Origin: Bipolaris cookei
Taxonomy: Eukaryota; Ascomycota; Dothideomycetes; Pleosporales; Pleosporaceae
DNA length: 64,000 bases
Assembly: GCA_002286855.1 (NCBI GenBank)
Contig: NRSV01000034.1
Location: forward strand, 248,001 to 312,000
Direction: 5' to 3'
Shown here piece after piece: positions 11,640 through 23,115 of this stretch; within the stretch, counting starts at the first letter, position 1; each line of letters begins with the position of its first letter. The notes below the pieces were generated by a model. The model was not told where the DNA came from. It ran no database searches and worked only from the letters and a program-made list of their open reading frames with translations. The position numbers and the translations under genes were made by a program.

Positions 11640-13109
11640 ATGGATGAGTTGATGGATGTATCACGCGACGAGCGCCAGCGACGACTTATCTTGATCTGCG
11701 TCTCAGCAGTTACGACAGTTCTTGGAGGTATGTGAAATTCATGAATTGTATCGGATTAGTCACTCACAATAGGCAGTACTATGTGTCGCTCTGCGTGTAT
11801 ACACGCGCAAATTCATTATTCGAAGTATGGGCTCAGAAGATTGGACCATGATTGTGGCCACTGTATGCTGTTTCGAAAGCACTCATAAGAAGCTTCCTAA
11901 CAAGCACTAGTTACTCACTTTGGTACACCTTTCTGAAGCGTTAGTTGGTGCGCTACAGTTCAACATGGGTTTCAGGGCGTCGACCATGTCTCTGAAACAG
12001 GTGGGCGGCAACATCAGGGTATGCTTATCTGAGTTCTCAATCGAACTAGGCTGATACACATAGCTCATTGTCGCCATGCTCGTTGGTTACTCTATGATTG
12101 TGACCTTGATCAAGATCTCCATTTTATTGGTCTACCGCAGACTAGGTTAGTGTAGCAGGCAACGTACATCCCAATCAAGCTGACAAGTCGCAGCTTACAA
12201 CAAACGGTTTGAAGATTTTTGCAAGAGAACCATCATTGTTCTTGCCACATACCATGTCATTTTCACAATTGTGGTAGCTGGCCAATGTGTACCGTTGCAC
12301 AAGCTTTGGGACTTCACCGGCACTGTCCCAGGCTTCTGCATCAATATCAATGCTTTCTATCATGGTATGACTCTCTTCTCGACATTAATATCACATGTTT
12401 CTTATTTTCTTATTAAAAAGTCACAGCGTCGTCTTCTTTCCACATACTCATCGACATATGGATCCTCACTCTACCCATCCAACTCATCCGGCGCATACCC
12501 CGTAAACCACGCGAAAAACTCGCATTGTACATCAATCTCGGACTGGGGGTTATCAGCATGATAGCTTCCATTATCAGGTTCCGATTTCTCTACCTCTTCA
12601 CCACTTCCGACGACCCCATATACGGCTTCGTACCTGTCAACATATGGTCCATGGTCGAAGTCAACGTCGGCATTTTGTGTGCAACCCTACCCATACTGAG
12701 GCCTCTTGCGATCAAAGTGAAGCACTATAGAAACAATAGCTCACTCAATTTGTTCAGGAGCAATAGCGTGCTCAGTGAGCGGCTCAGGGCTAGTAGCTCG
12801 CTTAGTGGGCGCAGGACTAGCAGGATGACTGTTACCATAGGGCGTAGAGATGGCAAGTCTCCGACCATAAATACAGGCTTAAGCACGCCAATCACTCTAC
12901 GCCCTCTGAGCCCAGAGGGTGTCAGAACAATTTTGCATAATGAAGGATGGAGAGTGGACAATCAGCTGCCGCCGCCAGTGCCTCCAAAGGACAATGTGTT
13001 TGACTGGCGGCATAGTCCTGTGCTCCAACGTCCAGCTGTGGTACACATGAACTATAAAAGTCCACGAGATATAATTTTTGAAGAAGACGACGAATATTTC
13101 AAAATATGA
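11640..13109 (+). CDS. Fungal rhodopsin-domain (PTH11-type) seven-helix membrane protein
   Basis: Multi-exon integral membrane protein of the fungal rhodopsin-domain family, which includes PTH11-like receptors that sense surface or nutrient cues. Exons: 11640-11727; 11777-11862; one from about 11911 to 12019 whose splice sites are ambiguous (two frames are open); about 12063-12145; about 12192-12363; and the last from about 12419. Visible segments: GSEDWTMIVAT after helix 1-2, LIVAMLVGYSMIVTLIKISI then LLVYRRL, RTIIVLATYHVIFTIVVAGQ followed by CVPLHKLWD and GFCININAFYH, LINLGL-like helix (ALYINLGLGVISMIASIIR), DDPIYGFVPVNIWSMVEVNV and GILCATLPILRPL. The conserved Cys, Trp-Asp and Glu-x-Asn positions of the family are present. 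A Ser/Arg-rich cytoplasmic tail of about 130 residues ends in acidic FEEDDEYFKI. It appears intact. Confidence 0.78.
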
Positions 13110-13855
13110 ATACTATGTTACGATTAATATTGCTACCTTGTGTCTCAAATTGTCTCTTTGCTTATTTAAACACGATAGACCTGCAACCACTATGTCTAAC
13201 TCAAGCATTTGGCACTCATTCCGTGAGAAGAATTGCAATGATCAAATCAAAGATATCGATACCTTCAAGGTAACAATCAAGCGCTCACTGTTGACTCCAA
13301 AGCTGCGCGCGAACGACAACTTCACTACGTCATGGCATTTTGAACAAGATACAGTATGTTCACATCCCGATCACCTGATATTTTCCAGCCAGCGATACTT
13401 CCGTCAGGCGTGGAGTTGTGATCTTTTTTGCAACAAGCCGCGCGCTCCGGCCCCCAGACAGCGGGCCTAGGGGACCCGAGTACCCCCACAAACAACGCTA
13501 TACTGAATCGGTCCATCTAACCCAGCTTCGTTCCAAGTGCTGATTGGGTCAGGGCCTCAATGCTGGATGTCCCGCAGCGCCATTATGCCTCATGTTTGCT
13601 TTACCTTGTCCCGTGGCACAACCGATTGGGCGAAGAGAGGTGCAGAGTTGTTGTATCATGTACGTCCGCGCGGCGTCTCGTGGCTTTGCCATGAGGCCTC
13701 GTTGTTGCCTAGGGGATTGATTCAGTCTTATATATGCCAAAAAGACGCCTCCACTTCTCCAGACTCTTCATTCAAAAGTCATACGTACCCAAGAAAGCCG
13801 ACTCCAAACCCAGCCTTTGTAAATCACTAAAAGCCTAGCTCTGGGAATCAACATC
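13110..13855. other. Intergenic, nothing recognised
   Basis: About 750 bp. Short frames on both strands have no recognisable motif. The 150 bp before 13856 includes pyrimidine-rich runs typical of a fungal promoter. Confidence 0.35.
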
Positions 13856-14620
13856 ATGTCTCCCACTCAGAGCAAGCTCGCCGCCTACGAACACCCCCTG
13901 CGTATATTAACTCTTCTCACCTCCGCCCTCACACTACCCCTTCTCATCGCCACAACAATTGTATCGCTTCACAATTACTCCTGGTACCGTTACCGCCCCG
14001 TAACAGCCTTTTGCTTCGGATACATCCCACTCGTTCTCACCGCTTTTGCATCAGCCAAGAGCCTTGTACACCAAAGGAGACATGGACATTTGCCTCAAGC
14101 AAGCTTCAAGCTTGTCGATGGTGTGGCAGGCATCGCGTACTTGAGTATCCTGATTGCCATTTGGGCAGTTGAAATCGGAAACTTGGAGAGGCCAGGATTT
14201 GGGCTTTTGGCTGGGTATACGACCGCACCTATGATTGTGAATATGTAAGTTCTCTTTCCTTTAATATTGAATACAAGAGAAGAGGTCAGTTAAAGTGTAA
14301 ATGACTGATTGTTCGAAAAAAGGTTCGTACATGGTTACATCTTCGCTTCCAATGCGCGATCAGTGGTCGCGCTCTTCACGGCCGTACAAGTACATCAGTG
14401 TCCCAACTGCCATAGTAGCTTCACCACTCGCGCACCACAGGTCCAGGAGACAAAGCAGGGTGCAGAGAGATATAGTTTGCTGCACGGAGAAGATTATCTT
14501 GATGTGGATGCTGATGCAGAACACTACGTCGATGGTAGCTCCGGCCCTACGGATGCGCAGATACTACAGCCCGAGAGTGAGTCCAAGGGCGAGAGCAAGA
14601 AGGCGGTTATCAATGTTTGA
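13856..14620 (+). CDS. Small four-helix membrane protein, unknown function
   Basis: Two exons (13856-14244, 14323-14620) give 228 residues; the split codon restores a Met before FVHGYIFASN. Four hydrophobic segments are visible: about 17-40 (ILTLLTSALTLPLLIATTIV), 53-70 (VTAFCFGYIPLVLTAFASA), 88-110 (GVAGIAYLSILIAIWAVEIG) and 118-150 (LLAGYTTAPMIVN through the splice). The tail after about 155 is hydrophilic, with a CPNC pair and an acidic Ser-rich end. The helix pattern resembles MARVEL-type four-helix proteins, but I cannot assign the family. No sign of damage. Confidence 0.7.
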
Positions 14621-14979
14621 GCTTTCGGCTTTTTTCGGATTATTGGACGGTTTATGCTCAACGGGGGCTAGTAGTGCGGCTTTTCAAAATAAAGTTTCGG
14701 GACGTTGTAAGTACTACGAAAGAAATACCGTTTTATGGGATCAGCTGTCAACGTAGGACTGGATGAGTTGCTTGCTAGATATATAGCCAGCCTTGGAAGG
14801 CTGATGGGTAGTCTGAGACGTTGTGATGCGGATGAAGAAGGAAGATGGGGCTGTATTGTGCGTTACATTCAAAATGTACAAAAGATATCATATATACATC
14901 CTCATCCCCACCACCCACCAGAACTCCCATACCCACAGTATCTTCTATAAAAAAAGCCATATACTACATGCCACCACGC
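14621..14979. other. Convergent intergenic region
   Basis: About 360 bp between two convergent gene ends. No motif was seen beyond likely 3' untranslated sequence. Confidence 0.35.
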
Positions 14980-15603
14980 TTAATAAACAGCCTTGCAGCC
15001 TTTAATCTCGGGAAACTTCTCATCCTGATCCCACTGTATCACTACGTTAGCCCTTATCTCTCATCGCCCATCACACGCGGCTTAAACCGTTTACAACTTA
15101 CATGCTCAACAATACATCCGCCCTCCCACCTAAAACGATCTACAATATCGCCGAAAGAAGAGTCGTAATTGACCCAGCTCATGGGAGAGATGAACGCATC
15201 GCGCTTGGCGGTCATGTTGGCTGTGTTCCAGAAGGGGGAAAGAACCTCCCATGCGGCGGCGGAGCCGTTTGCCACTTGCGGATTGTGATTCTATCATTGG
15301 TCAAGTCAGTCAAACTGCGTCCCCCTTGTGCTTGTGTTCGTTGTGGAGTTGGAGTTGGAGACGGAGAAGTAGAACACGTACAATATAATCCACCGCAATA
15401 AACGAAAACGCCTTGCTGATATCCCGCTTATAAATAAACGCCTGCGCGAACTGCTCAGACCGCGCTTTTGTCTCTTGCTCTGTGACCTTGTTGTTACGCA
15501 CACAGGGTGTGGGCTTGACGGGAGCAGCCTGACGGGCCTCCAGTGCGGGAGCTGCAAGGGCAAGAGGCACAACGAGTGCTGAGACGAGAAGTGAGACACG
15601 CAT
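14980..15603 (-). CDS. Small secreted SnoaL-like (NTF2-fold) protein
   Basis: Three exons on the reverse strand (15603-15382, 15290-15102, 15033-14980) give 154 residues with consistent phases. Residues 1-18 form a signal peptide (MRVSLLVSALVVPLALAA), followed by an EARQAA stretch typical of a processed leader. The body (SEQFAQAFIYKRDISKAF, then VDYINHNPQVANG across the first intron, and DIVDRFRWEGGCIVEHWD across the second) matches the SnoaL-like polyketide-cyclase family: an aromatic-rich cone with a Tyr-Ile-x-His-Asn-Pro strand and a W-x-x-D terminal motif. Such secreted members are common in fungi and mostly uncharacterised. It lies at the left border of the repeat island and looks intact. 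Confidence 0.78.
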
Positions 15604-15964
15604 CTTGAAAGTCTAGTCGTTCGGAATGTTTGAAAACAAATGATTGTTTCTGTACCCAGGCACAGGCACACAGGGAAATCACTTTTATATCTCCACGCCC
15701 TATCTCACATCTCGCATCCCCCCCAAATCAAGCACAGTCTAGCCTAGCTTAGCATATTGTTTGTTATTACTCTGCACACGTATATACGTACGTGCTAAAC
15801 CCCGCTCTTCTCCTAAATGAGTCCAGCGCCAGGGAACACCCCTCCCCGCCCGTCCCTGCATCTACATACGCAGGGCCCCACCGGCTTTATTCCGGAGCCC
15901 AGCGCACCTCTCACCTGCGATTCGCTGGCTTTTCATCTTTTGCGGCGGGCAGAAACAAGGACTA
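15604..15964. other. Upstream region of the SnoaL-like gene, border of the repeat island
   Basis: About 360 bp of likely promoter sequence ending at the TA that abuts the first transposon end. Nothing specific recognised. Confidence 0.35.
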
Positions 15965-17569
15965 CTCGGGCCCAATGGTTCCGGTGGAAAATCTAAAAAG
16001 ATTGCCCGTGCTTCGTACGGGCCTACCACGTCAAGGGAAATATTTTTTTTTTAAAGATAATACAATCAACACCATAATACTCTACAATTAAAATCTAAAT
16101 AAGACAAAAGTTTCGCAGCATGCCAAAGTCTACTTCTATAGCGTCGAAATATACCGACGAGGTGGTGGTGTATAGAAATCATGCCGATGCGCTCCACAAG
16201 CCCCCCAAGCCAAACATCTTATCTTATGCTAGAGTCCATAATCTCAAGTATAAACGTCTTCTCCGCGCATATAATAACGAGCCTACACGCTGTAATCGAA
16301 AGCCACCTAACTATCTGCTCACCGAAGCCCAAGAACTTGCTCTTGAGTGCTATCTTGACGCGATTGACGCGATTGGCTTCGGCATTCAACACCACAATAT
16401 CGCTGTGCAAGCCTACGCTTTGCTTGAGGAGTCGTACCTTGGTACTGAAGAAGCTCCTCCATCAATTGGAAAGAATTGGCCACGCCGTTGGCTCTGTCCT
16501 CACCCAAAATATAAGCGCATTAAGGCAAAACTAATGGAGGTATAGCGATTGCAGGCACAACAACCAGAAGTCCTACGGGACTGGTTCACAAAGCTCAAAA
16601 ATACGATAGATCAACTTGGGGTACAGCCAGAGGATTTATATAACATGGGTGAGACTGGTTGCCGGATTGGAGTTGCGGTAAATCAATATATCTACACCAA
16701 AAACCAACGCACTGTCTTCATCCCAAACGCTAATAACCGCTAGCTGATTACTCTGGTGGAATGCGTCAACGCCGCTGACAATACCATTGAGCCTATGGTT
16801 GTTATCAAAGCGACGACAGTGATGCAGCATTGGGTAGCCGATCTGCCTGACCGCTACTTAATTGCAGTATCAGAGTTAAGCGGCTGGAGGCGAACTAGGC
16901 TTGCTCCATTCAAACCAGACATAGTAATCAGCACGCTCCAGTCGCACGACAACGACAACAGCAGCGTCGAGCAGTCTCCTACCCTACCACCTCTTCCACC
17001 TTCGTGAGAAACTACTCCTGTTGTAGTGAGCTCACCACCACATCTGGGCTCATCGCCATCGCTCGCGCTGCCTCGGATTAGCTACAATCGCTGCAAAATC
17101 AACCTACAGACTGCTCGACTCGAGCGCCGTCAGCGACAATTAGACGCAACGCCTGAGCCTGAGAATCCTCCACCTGGCCACGAAGCCTTTCGTACGCAAA
17201 AAACAATCCGCCAAGCTCATGCTCAAGGGGTCTTTGTCAATGCTATACTACATGAGCATCTTCCGCCCGACGTCGCCGCAAGCGTTATCAAACACCAGCG
17301 GGGTATCCCAGCAATGACGTGAACTGCTGAGGGCTTACGGCGCGAGCTACGCCAGACTGCAGCAGCAAAGCTCGCCAAGGACGAGCGGCGCCGTCGCAAG
17401 CGACGTACAATACAAGCAGCTGGCGGTCCTATCTATGCTGAAGACGCGCACGCGATGGTCAAAGAAAGAGCTGAGCGCAAGGCTCAACACCATTACCAGG
17501 CAGCTAAGGCTGTAGAACAGCGTCAGATTAAGGTCGTCTACAACCAATACAGGCGGTTGCTCCCGAGTA
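15965..17569 (+). mobile_element. Defective pogo-like DNA transposon, left end intact
   Basis: The left end begins CTCGGGCCCAATGG directly after a TA dinucleotide. Like the element at 18644-21464 it carries an internal hairpin GCCCGTGC..GTACGGGC some 40 bp in. It therefore belongs to the same family. The transposase is broken by stops and a large internal deletion. The expected matching right TIR was not found; repeat R begins at about 17570. Confidence 0.75.
16120..17569 (+). pseudogene. Pogo-like transposase fossil
   Basis: Starts at ATG 16120 and aligns along its length with the transposase at 18802: EAQELALECYLDAIDAIGFG against ESQDFALERYLDAIDNIGFG, and DLYNMGETGCRIGVA against DIYNMDEIGCRIGVA. 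The first catalytic Asp (NMDE) is replaced by Gly (NMGE). In-frame stops occur at 16543-16545 (CAG to TAG by comparison), 16741-16743, 17005-17007 and 17320-17322. Near 16872 the frame jumps from the end of the DLPDRYLIAVSE segment straight to LSGWRRT, so the second and third catalytic Asp residues are deleted. Confidence 0.8.
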
Positions 17570-18305
17570 ATACTTTGAGGGTCTGTGTGCTCAGGAAGCT
17601 ACCGCCAAGTATACCGTGATTGTGTTTGATGCTGACTCATCTAATGTCCGTCGCAGAGGGATAGACTTTGGCGGTGGAGTAACATTGACTAGAAAGAAGA
17701 CTCTAACTGACTTATTGTCTCTTAGTAGAGCGACGGCGACCAAGGTCGTGTTGCAACAGTGAGGCTGAGTATCTGGCCGTAGAAGTTTCTAGAAAGCTGC
17801 GGGTATGCGCCACAGTTCTTAGAAGCTAACTATTGCAGGAGTAGCGTCGAATTTGTTATGATAGCGTACGGTGATATCTAAGCATGCTACTGAAGGCTAC
17901 TGACATGCCAAGTGCTACTAACAGTGTACGTCCTTAGGCACACGTTTCAACGATCTTGCGGTCTACTCGGAGAAACTGCCGGGATATATACGTATTGCTC
18001 TGAATCGACCTTCTAAATCTGTAGTCTTAGTCTTTACCATCCTAGCTTCCTTTCTAGCCTACCAAGCCGTTCGCAGAAGTGTACAATCGCAGAAGAGCAG
18101 GGGGTACTAGAGGAGAGTTAGGAGACAGCGTTGACAGCACGGTCAACGATGCGCTTTTTAGCATCGGAGGTCGACGTGCTAGAAGATCAAGAGCTGCACA
18201 GTAGACGCGCATTGTGCTTGTCTATACACAGGCACGCTGTGGACAATCCGAGGGTCTGGAAGAGGTAGTGTCCCGTTACACCGTGCGTCCCGGCACGTAG
18301 GGATG
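17570..18305 (+). repeat. Repeat R, copy 1
   Basis: Matches 22294-23115 in inverted orientation and shorter copies elsewhere in the island. The distal end carries a palindromic GCGTCCCGGCACG motif next to GTTACACCGTG. The proximal half holds a short protein-like frame (VIVFDADSSNVRRRGIDFGG, then TRKKTLTD) ending at a stop near 17761, and a second remnant (SQKSRG, then RFLASEVD). Family unknown. Confidence 0.65.
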
Positions 18306-18643
18306 GGGATGTTAGTACACGCTGCTACAACTTCCAGCATAAATTGCCGAATTCTTTCTAGCCTTGTTTCTAGACTAAGATTAATATGCTAGTACGTACA
18401 TAGGTTAAAGACTACAAAAACCTGTTCAAATTTACATTAAAGAGAATAAATATACTGGACAGATAGAGCAGAACAGAAAATATCAAGGCAGAATCTTCAA
18501 TGATAAAGGCCAGTCCAAGGAATGAGCAATTAGAAATAATCAACGCGGTATACACGAGGTTGAAGGGGTCTTGGAGGTACAGAAACAACTCCTGTTCAAA
18601 TTGGAAGAGCGGGAAAATTGAGTTATGAAAACAAACGAAAATA
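18306..18643. other. Unclassified repeat-island sequence
   Basis: About 340 bp between repeat R and the next transposon; AT-rich, no long frame, nothing recognised. Confidence 0.35.
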
Positions 18644-18801
18644 CTCGGGCCCAACGGCTGCTGTAGCAGAATTTCAATGAAATTGCCCGTGCTCCGCACG
18701 GGCCTACGTATCACCTCAATGATAACATGTAGCTTCTAGTACATACATCTACCACAGCAACGCATAATCAAATAAACTTGACTACGCATATCGTTTTTGC
18801 C

Positions 18802-21295
18802 ATGCCTAAGGTTAATAAGATAAAGTCTATATATAAAGAAGAGGTGGTGGCGTTGCAAAAGTACGCCGAAGCGTTACGCCTACTTCATCAACCTAACATC
18901 AAAAGCTATGCAACTACCCACAACCTGCCATACCAACGCCTGCGGCGCGCGTATCTTAGACTTCCGAATCTTTGTGATCGCGCTAAGCCACCTGCTTTAT
19001 ATCGGCTTAATGAGTCTCAAGATTTTGCTCTTGAGCGATATCTCGATGCTATCGACAATATTGGCTTTGGTATTCATCGTGGACTAGTCGAGCAGCAGGC
19101 GAAATCGCTCCTTGAGGATGCGTATACAGGACTATATGAAGTTGTGCCTAAGGTTGGCAAGCTTTGGGCACGACGATGGCTCGCAAGGCACCCAATATAT
19201 AGACGTGTAAAGGCAAAGTCAATTGAGATACAGCGTAAGCTTGCCCAGGAGCTAGCTGCGCTCCTTGACTGGTATACTAGGCTTAAATACCTTATCGACG
19301 AGCGCGGTATCTTGCCTGAAGATATATACAATATGGATGAGATAGGCTGCCGCATTGGTGTTGCAAAAGAGCAGTACTTATACACCAAAAATGGACGTAC
19401 GGTCTTTATCCACAACGCTAACAATCGCGAGCTTATTACCCTTGTTGAGTATATCCGGGCCACAGGCGAGGTTGTTCCACCTCTTATTATCGTCAAAGCT
19501 ACTACTGTGATGGAGCATTGGATCGTAGATCTACCTGATGGGTGTCTTGTAGGCGTGTCCGATAGTGGTTATAGTAACGACAAACTTGCGTACGCCTGGA
19601 TTCAACACTTCAACAAGGTGACAAATCGTAGTCGACATGGAGCTTGGCGCTTATTGCTGATAGATGGGCATAAATCTCATTATACAAAGCAGTTTTGTCA
19701 GCTTGCTGAAGACAACAAGATACAGCTATTTGCCCTCCCACCTCATACTGTGAACGGTCTGTAGGAACTGTATTCCAGCTACCTAGTCCAGATGCTATTT
19801 ACAGTCAAAATGAAGAAAGAAGGTAAGACGCGAGCGGGGAGCCTATTTTGTTTGGGTTGGCGCACGGCCCTTACCTTGCCAGAGACGCAACTAGGCTAGC
19901 AGCCTAGTCATGTGACTCAGGGCTCAGCCCGTTACACATACAACCCACCTCCTCCAGCTTCTAGATGTAGGCTGCTTTCAACCGCTCAAGTGGTACCACG
20001 GCAAGACGCTTGAGTACGCCTCTCGTACAGGCTCGCGCGACATCAACAAGGCCGACTTTATGGCTACAATGGAGGAGATCCGCCGCTTAACGTTTACAAA
20101 GTCTACAATCTTCTCAGGTTGGCGCCGTACAGGCATAATGCCGTATAAACCTGACATCGTTTTAGCGCATCTTCGCACCTAAGAAGGTTACTACTCTAGC
20201 AACAGTGATCGCTCAGCTACACCACCACTACCGCTTATACAACGCGCCGGTACACCTCTTGATATATCCTCGCCGCCTCCGCTCGTCTCATCGCCATTTC
20301 AAGCGCCTGTGCGACGCTTCCACAGCGTTAAGATCGACCTAGAGACGGCACAGCTGGTGCGGCGGCCTCAACCACAAGATGCAACACCAGAACCTGAGGA
20401 TCCTAAGCCTAGCGACGCTACTTGGCATACACCAAAAACAGTACGACAGATCGAGTTACAAGAGCCGTTTGTTCGTGCTGTGATTCATCGACACCTCCCC
20501 CGTCAGGTCGCGGCCGACGTGATTCGTCACCTTCGTGGCGTCTCAGCTCTTGCTTGCAACGCCGAGGGCTTTAAGCGTGAGCTGCACAAAACTGAGACTG
20601 CTATCCTTGCCAAAGAGGAGCGAAGGTGTCGTAAGAAGCGGGTTGTAGAGAGCAAAGGTGGCGTAATATACGCCGAAGACGCACGGCAGATGCTGCAGCA
20701 GCACCAGGTTAATGACCTTGCTCGTCTTGAGGTGGAAATAACTACGAAACGACTTCGTGAGGCTACAGTTATCTTCAATGAATGGAGATGTATCTTCTCA
20801 ACTATACGGAACTTTGACTGTAAACATACTAAGCGTATAGCGGGCGGTATTACAATGCAGCGCGATGTTGCGCGCTGGCAACACATGAACGCTAACGACA
20901 ATAACTATAGCACTAAGGCCTTAGTGAAGTGGGAATGAATACTTCAAAATAGCAGCTCTAGGTATCGTGAGGGCACTATAACAACAGATCGTACGCCAGC
21001 TATGTGGGTGGCGTACAATGTTCGTCAACTTGTCGATCCATATACGAAACTCACGAGTGGCCATCTCACTACAGCTTTACCATCCACCACGCTATCACAG
21101 GACCTAGAACACTTTACTCAGTATACTCAAGAAGATTGCGTAGAATATACTTCTACAGAATCGTGTATTAATGTCGATACTACTATCAAAAAGGCTTACA
21201 AAGCTATGGTGGATGGTGAAATCGATGCAAGCAATAGCGGCAACAGCGACGATAGCAGCTACTGCAATAGCCCAATTTCGGTGATATCTAACTAG
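18802..21295 (+). pseudogene. Pogo-like DDE transposase interrupted by an LTR
   Basis: Starts MPKVNKIKSIYKEEV with an N-terminal helix-turn-helix region, then a CENP-B-type DNA-binding segment (LNESQDFALERYLDAIDNIG, GKLWARRWLARHP), then the DDE core: first Asp in DIYNMDEIG, second in LLLIDGHKSH, third in LLQLLDVG. The frame is split after ALPPHT by a 188 bp insertion at 19749-19936 and resumes in register beyond it. Two further stops interrupt the tail, TAA at 20180-20182 and TGA at 20936-20938. The same frame continues past the second to 21295, so the original protein probably ended there. The C-terminal part is basic and helical (EERRCRKKR). This copy cannot make a full transposase. Confidence 0.88.
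19749..19936 (-). mobile_element. Solo LTR of a retrotransposon
   Basis: 188 bp starting TGTGAACGG and ending CCGTTACA, with imperfect inverted ends, flanked by a 5 bp direct duplication CATAC (19744-19748 and 19937-19941). Removing the insert and one duplication restores the transposase frame exactly (..PPHT then THLLQLLD..). The reverse strand reads TGTAACGG at its start, the more usual LTR opening, so the LTR is probably reversed. No internal retroelement sequence remains. Confidence 0.87.
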
Positions 21296-21466
21296 AGGGT
21301 GCTTTGATAATATATCTTCAATTTATAAATCTTAAAGATTATATTTTTATATCTATTTGGCGAAGATCGACGATTAAAATATATTGTTATCATTGAGGTG
21401 ATAGGCCCGTGCGGAGCACGGGCAATTTCATTGAAATTCTGCTACAGCAGCCATTGGGCCCGAGTA

Positions 21467-22293
21467 GTATGAAAAAAAATATGTCTTTTTGTTCGTTCTA
21501 CCGTGAAAGGGATAGTTGGTCACGACAGCAATCGTTAATGTTGAAAGCGCTAAGCGTAGCCTTTAGAAGAAATACGGAACAGTATTGCTTCTGTGTTGTG
21601 TAACGGAGGGCTTTTCATCAGTCTAATAGCGTGGCTACACATGTCAAATGAGAATACCCAGCGATCCTTGGGGTGCGGGGTAAATTGAGTACTTTAAAGG
21701 AAACCCAAGTGAATAACTAGAGTTAACTAAATAAATTGTCACATGTCCGAACTTAAATCAGGCACTAAGGGAGTGATCGCGTGACTCCGGTTCCCCACGG
21801 ATACCTGTGCACGGATCCAGGAGTAGATCAACCCTTTTTCCTTTGAACGTAGAACAGAGATAGCAATGAACCATAGTTACTTGCCACCCCCACTTACCCG
21901 CACGCTGTGTACACCGTGCAACTAGCTGTATTGACTTAGACATCTTGCTAACATCAAGCGCTGGTTAGCCAATAGAGTCCATTCAACACACATATAATAC
22001 TTTTTGTAATAAGCTAGACGCCCTTTGCACAGCTCTTCCATAGGATCTTGGGTTACTTGCAGGTCTTTACAGTGTTGGGCTGTGATCTAAGCAACGGCTA
22101 ACCGCTTGGAACAAGAGCTTCTCGTAATGACATAATTAGATTTCTCTCATGCAGATCGGGAGGCTCTTACTGTTCAAATTAATGTTCAGTCGGAGCTTCA
22201 TTATGGTCAGAGCGAGTACCTCTAGATCTTTCCAGAAAAATTCTTCATCAAAGCATACACTCTGGCATCTTTCAACGGGGCTAACTACTTATC
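21467..22293. other. Unclassified repeat-island sequence
   Basis: About 830 bp between a transposon and repeat R copy 2. Contains a TGTCACATG start at 21737 that could be an LTR remnant, but no matching end or target duplication was found. Confidence 0.3.
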
Positions 22294-23115
22294 GTCCATC
22301 CCTACGTGCCGGGACGCACGGTGTAACGAGACGCTCTCTTTTCCGGACCCTCGGACTGTTCACAACATGTTTGTATGTAGACAAGCACAATGCGCATCTA
22401 CTCTGTAGCTCTTACTATCCTAGCATATTGGCCTCCGATACTAAAAAGCGCGTTGTTGACCATGCTATCGCTCGTTCTATTGATGCTGTCTCCTAACTCT
22501 CTTCTAACGCCCCCTGCTCCTCCGCGATGGTATACTTCTACGAATAGCTCCGTGGGCTAGAAAGGAGGCTAGGATAGCAAAGATTAAGAAAAAAAAGTCC
22601 TAAAAAGTCAATTTAGAGTAATAAGTACACATCCCGACAGTTTCTCCGCGTAGACAGCAAGATCGTCAAAACGCGTCGTAAGGACGTCCGCTGTTAGTAC
22701 CACTTGGCATGCAGCTAGCCTGCAGTAGCGTGCTTACATATTGCTAGATGCTTTTGTAGCAAACTCAAAGCTGTTCCTATAGTAATTAGCGGCTAAGAAT
22801 GGCTATGGCGCATGCCCGCAGCTTTCTAGAAGCCTCTACGGTCAGATGCTCAGTCTCACTGTTGCAACGCGACCTTTAGCCGCCACCTCCGTTTGATCTG
22901 CCTAAAGATGCCGATGCCGCCGCTCTTACTAAGAAACGATATAGCAGCACTGCCCTCATGTCAGTCCTCCTCTAGTCTATAGTTAATTAGAAGTCTCTTT
23001 CTAGTGAGTGTTACTCCACCGCCAACACCTTTCTCTCCGCGACGGATATTAGATGCGTCAGCATTAAACCCAATTACGGGATACCCTGGCCATAGTTCTT
23101 AAAGCACACACGCCC
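22294..23115 (-). repeat. Repeat R, copy 2 (inverted relative to copy 1)
   Basis: Begins CCTACGTGCCGGGACGCACG with the palindromic terminus and continues through the same landmark order as copy 1 read backwards (GACCCTCGG, CGACAGTTTCTCCGCG, GGCATGCAG, GTTGCAACGCGACC, GGCGGTGGAGTAAC on the reverse strand). Protein-like frames are more damaged here than in copy 1. Confidence 0.65.

Larger units (their letters stand above)
18644..21464 (+). mobile_element. Pogo-like DNA transposon, TIRs and TA duplication intact
   Basis: 2,821 bp element flanked on both sides by TA (18642-18643, 21465-21466). Left TIR 18644-18726 and right TIR 21386-21464 are inverted copies differing by one substitution and a 4 bp indel. 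Each TIR contains a hairpin (GCCCGTGC..GCACGGGC, 18685-18703 on the left). The element encodes a pogo-type transposase interrupted by a solo LTR and two stops. Confidence 0.92.

Noticed and set aside
17556..17571. CTCCCGAGTA resembling the right TIR end of the first pogo copy
   Set aside because: Only about 10 bases match the expected terminus and the hairpin and rest of the TIR are absent. Chance is likely.
21737..22140. Possible LTR beginning TGTCACATG
   Set aside because: No matching CA end, inverted terminal bases or target duplication could be found.
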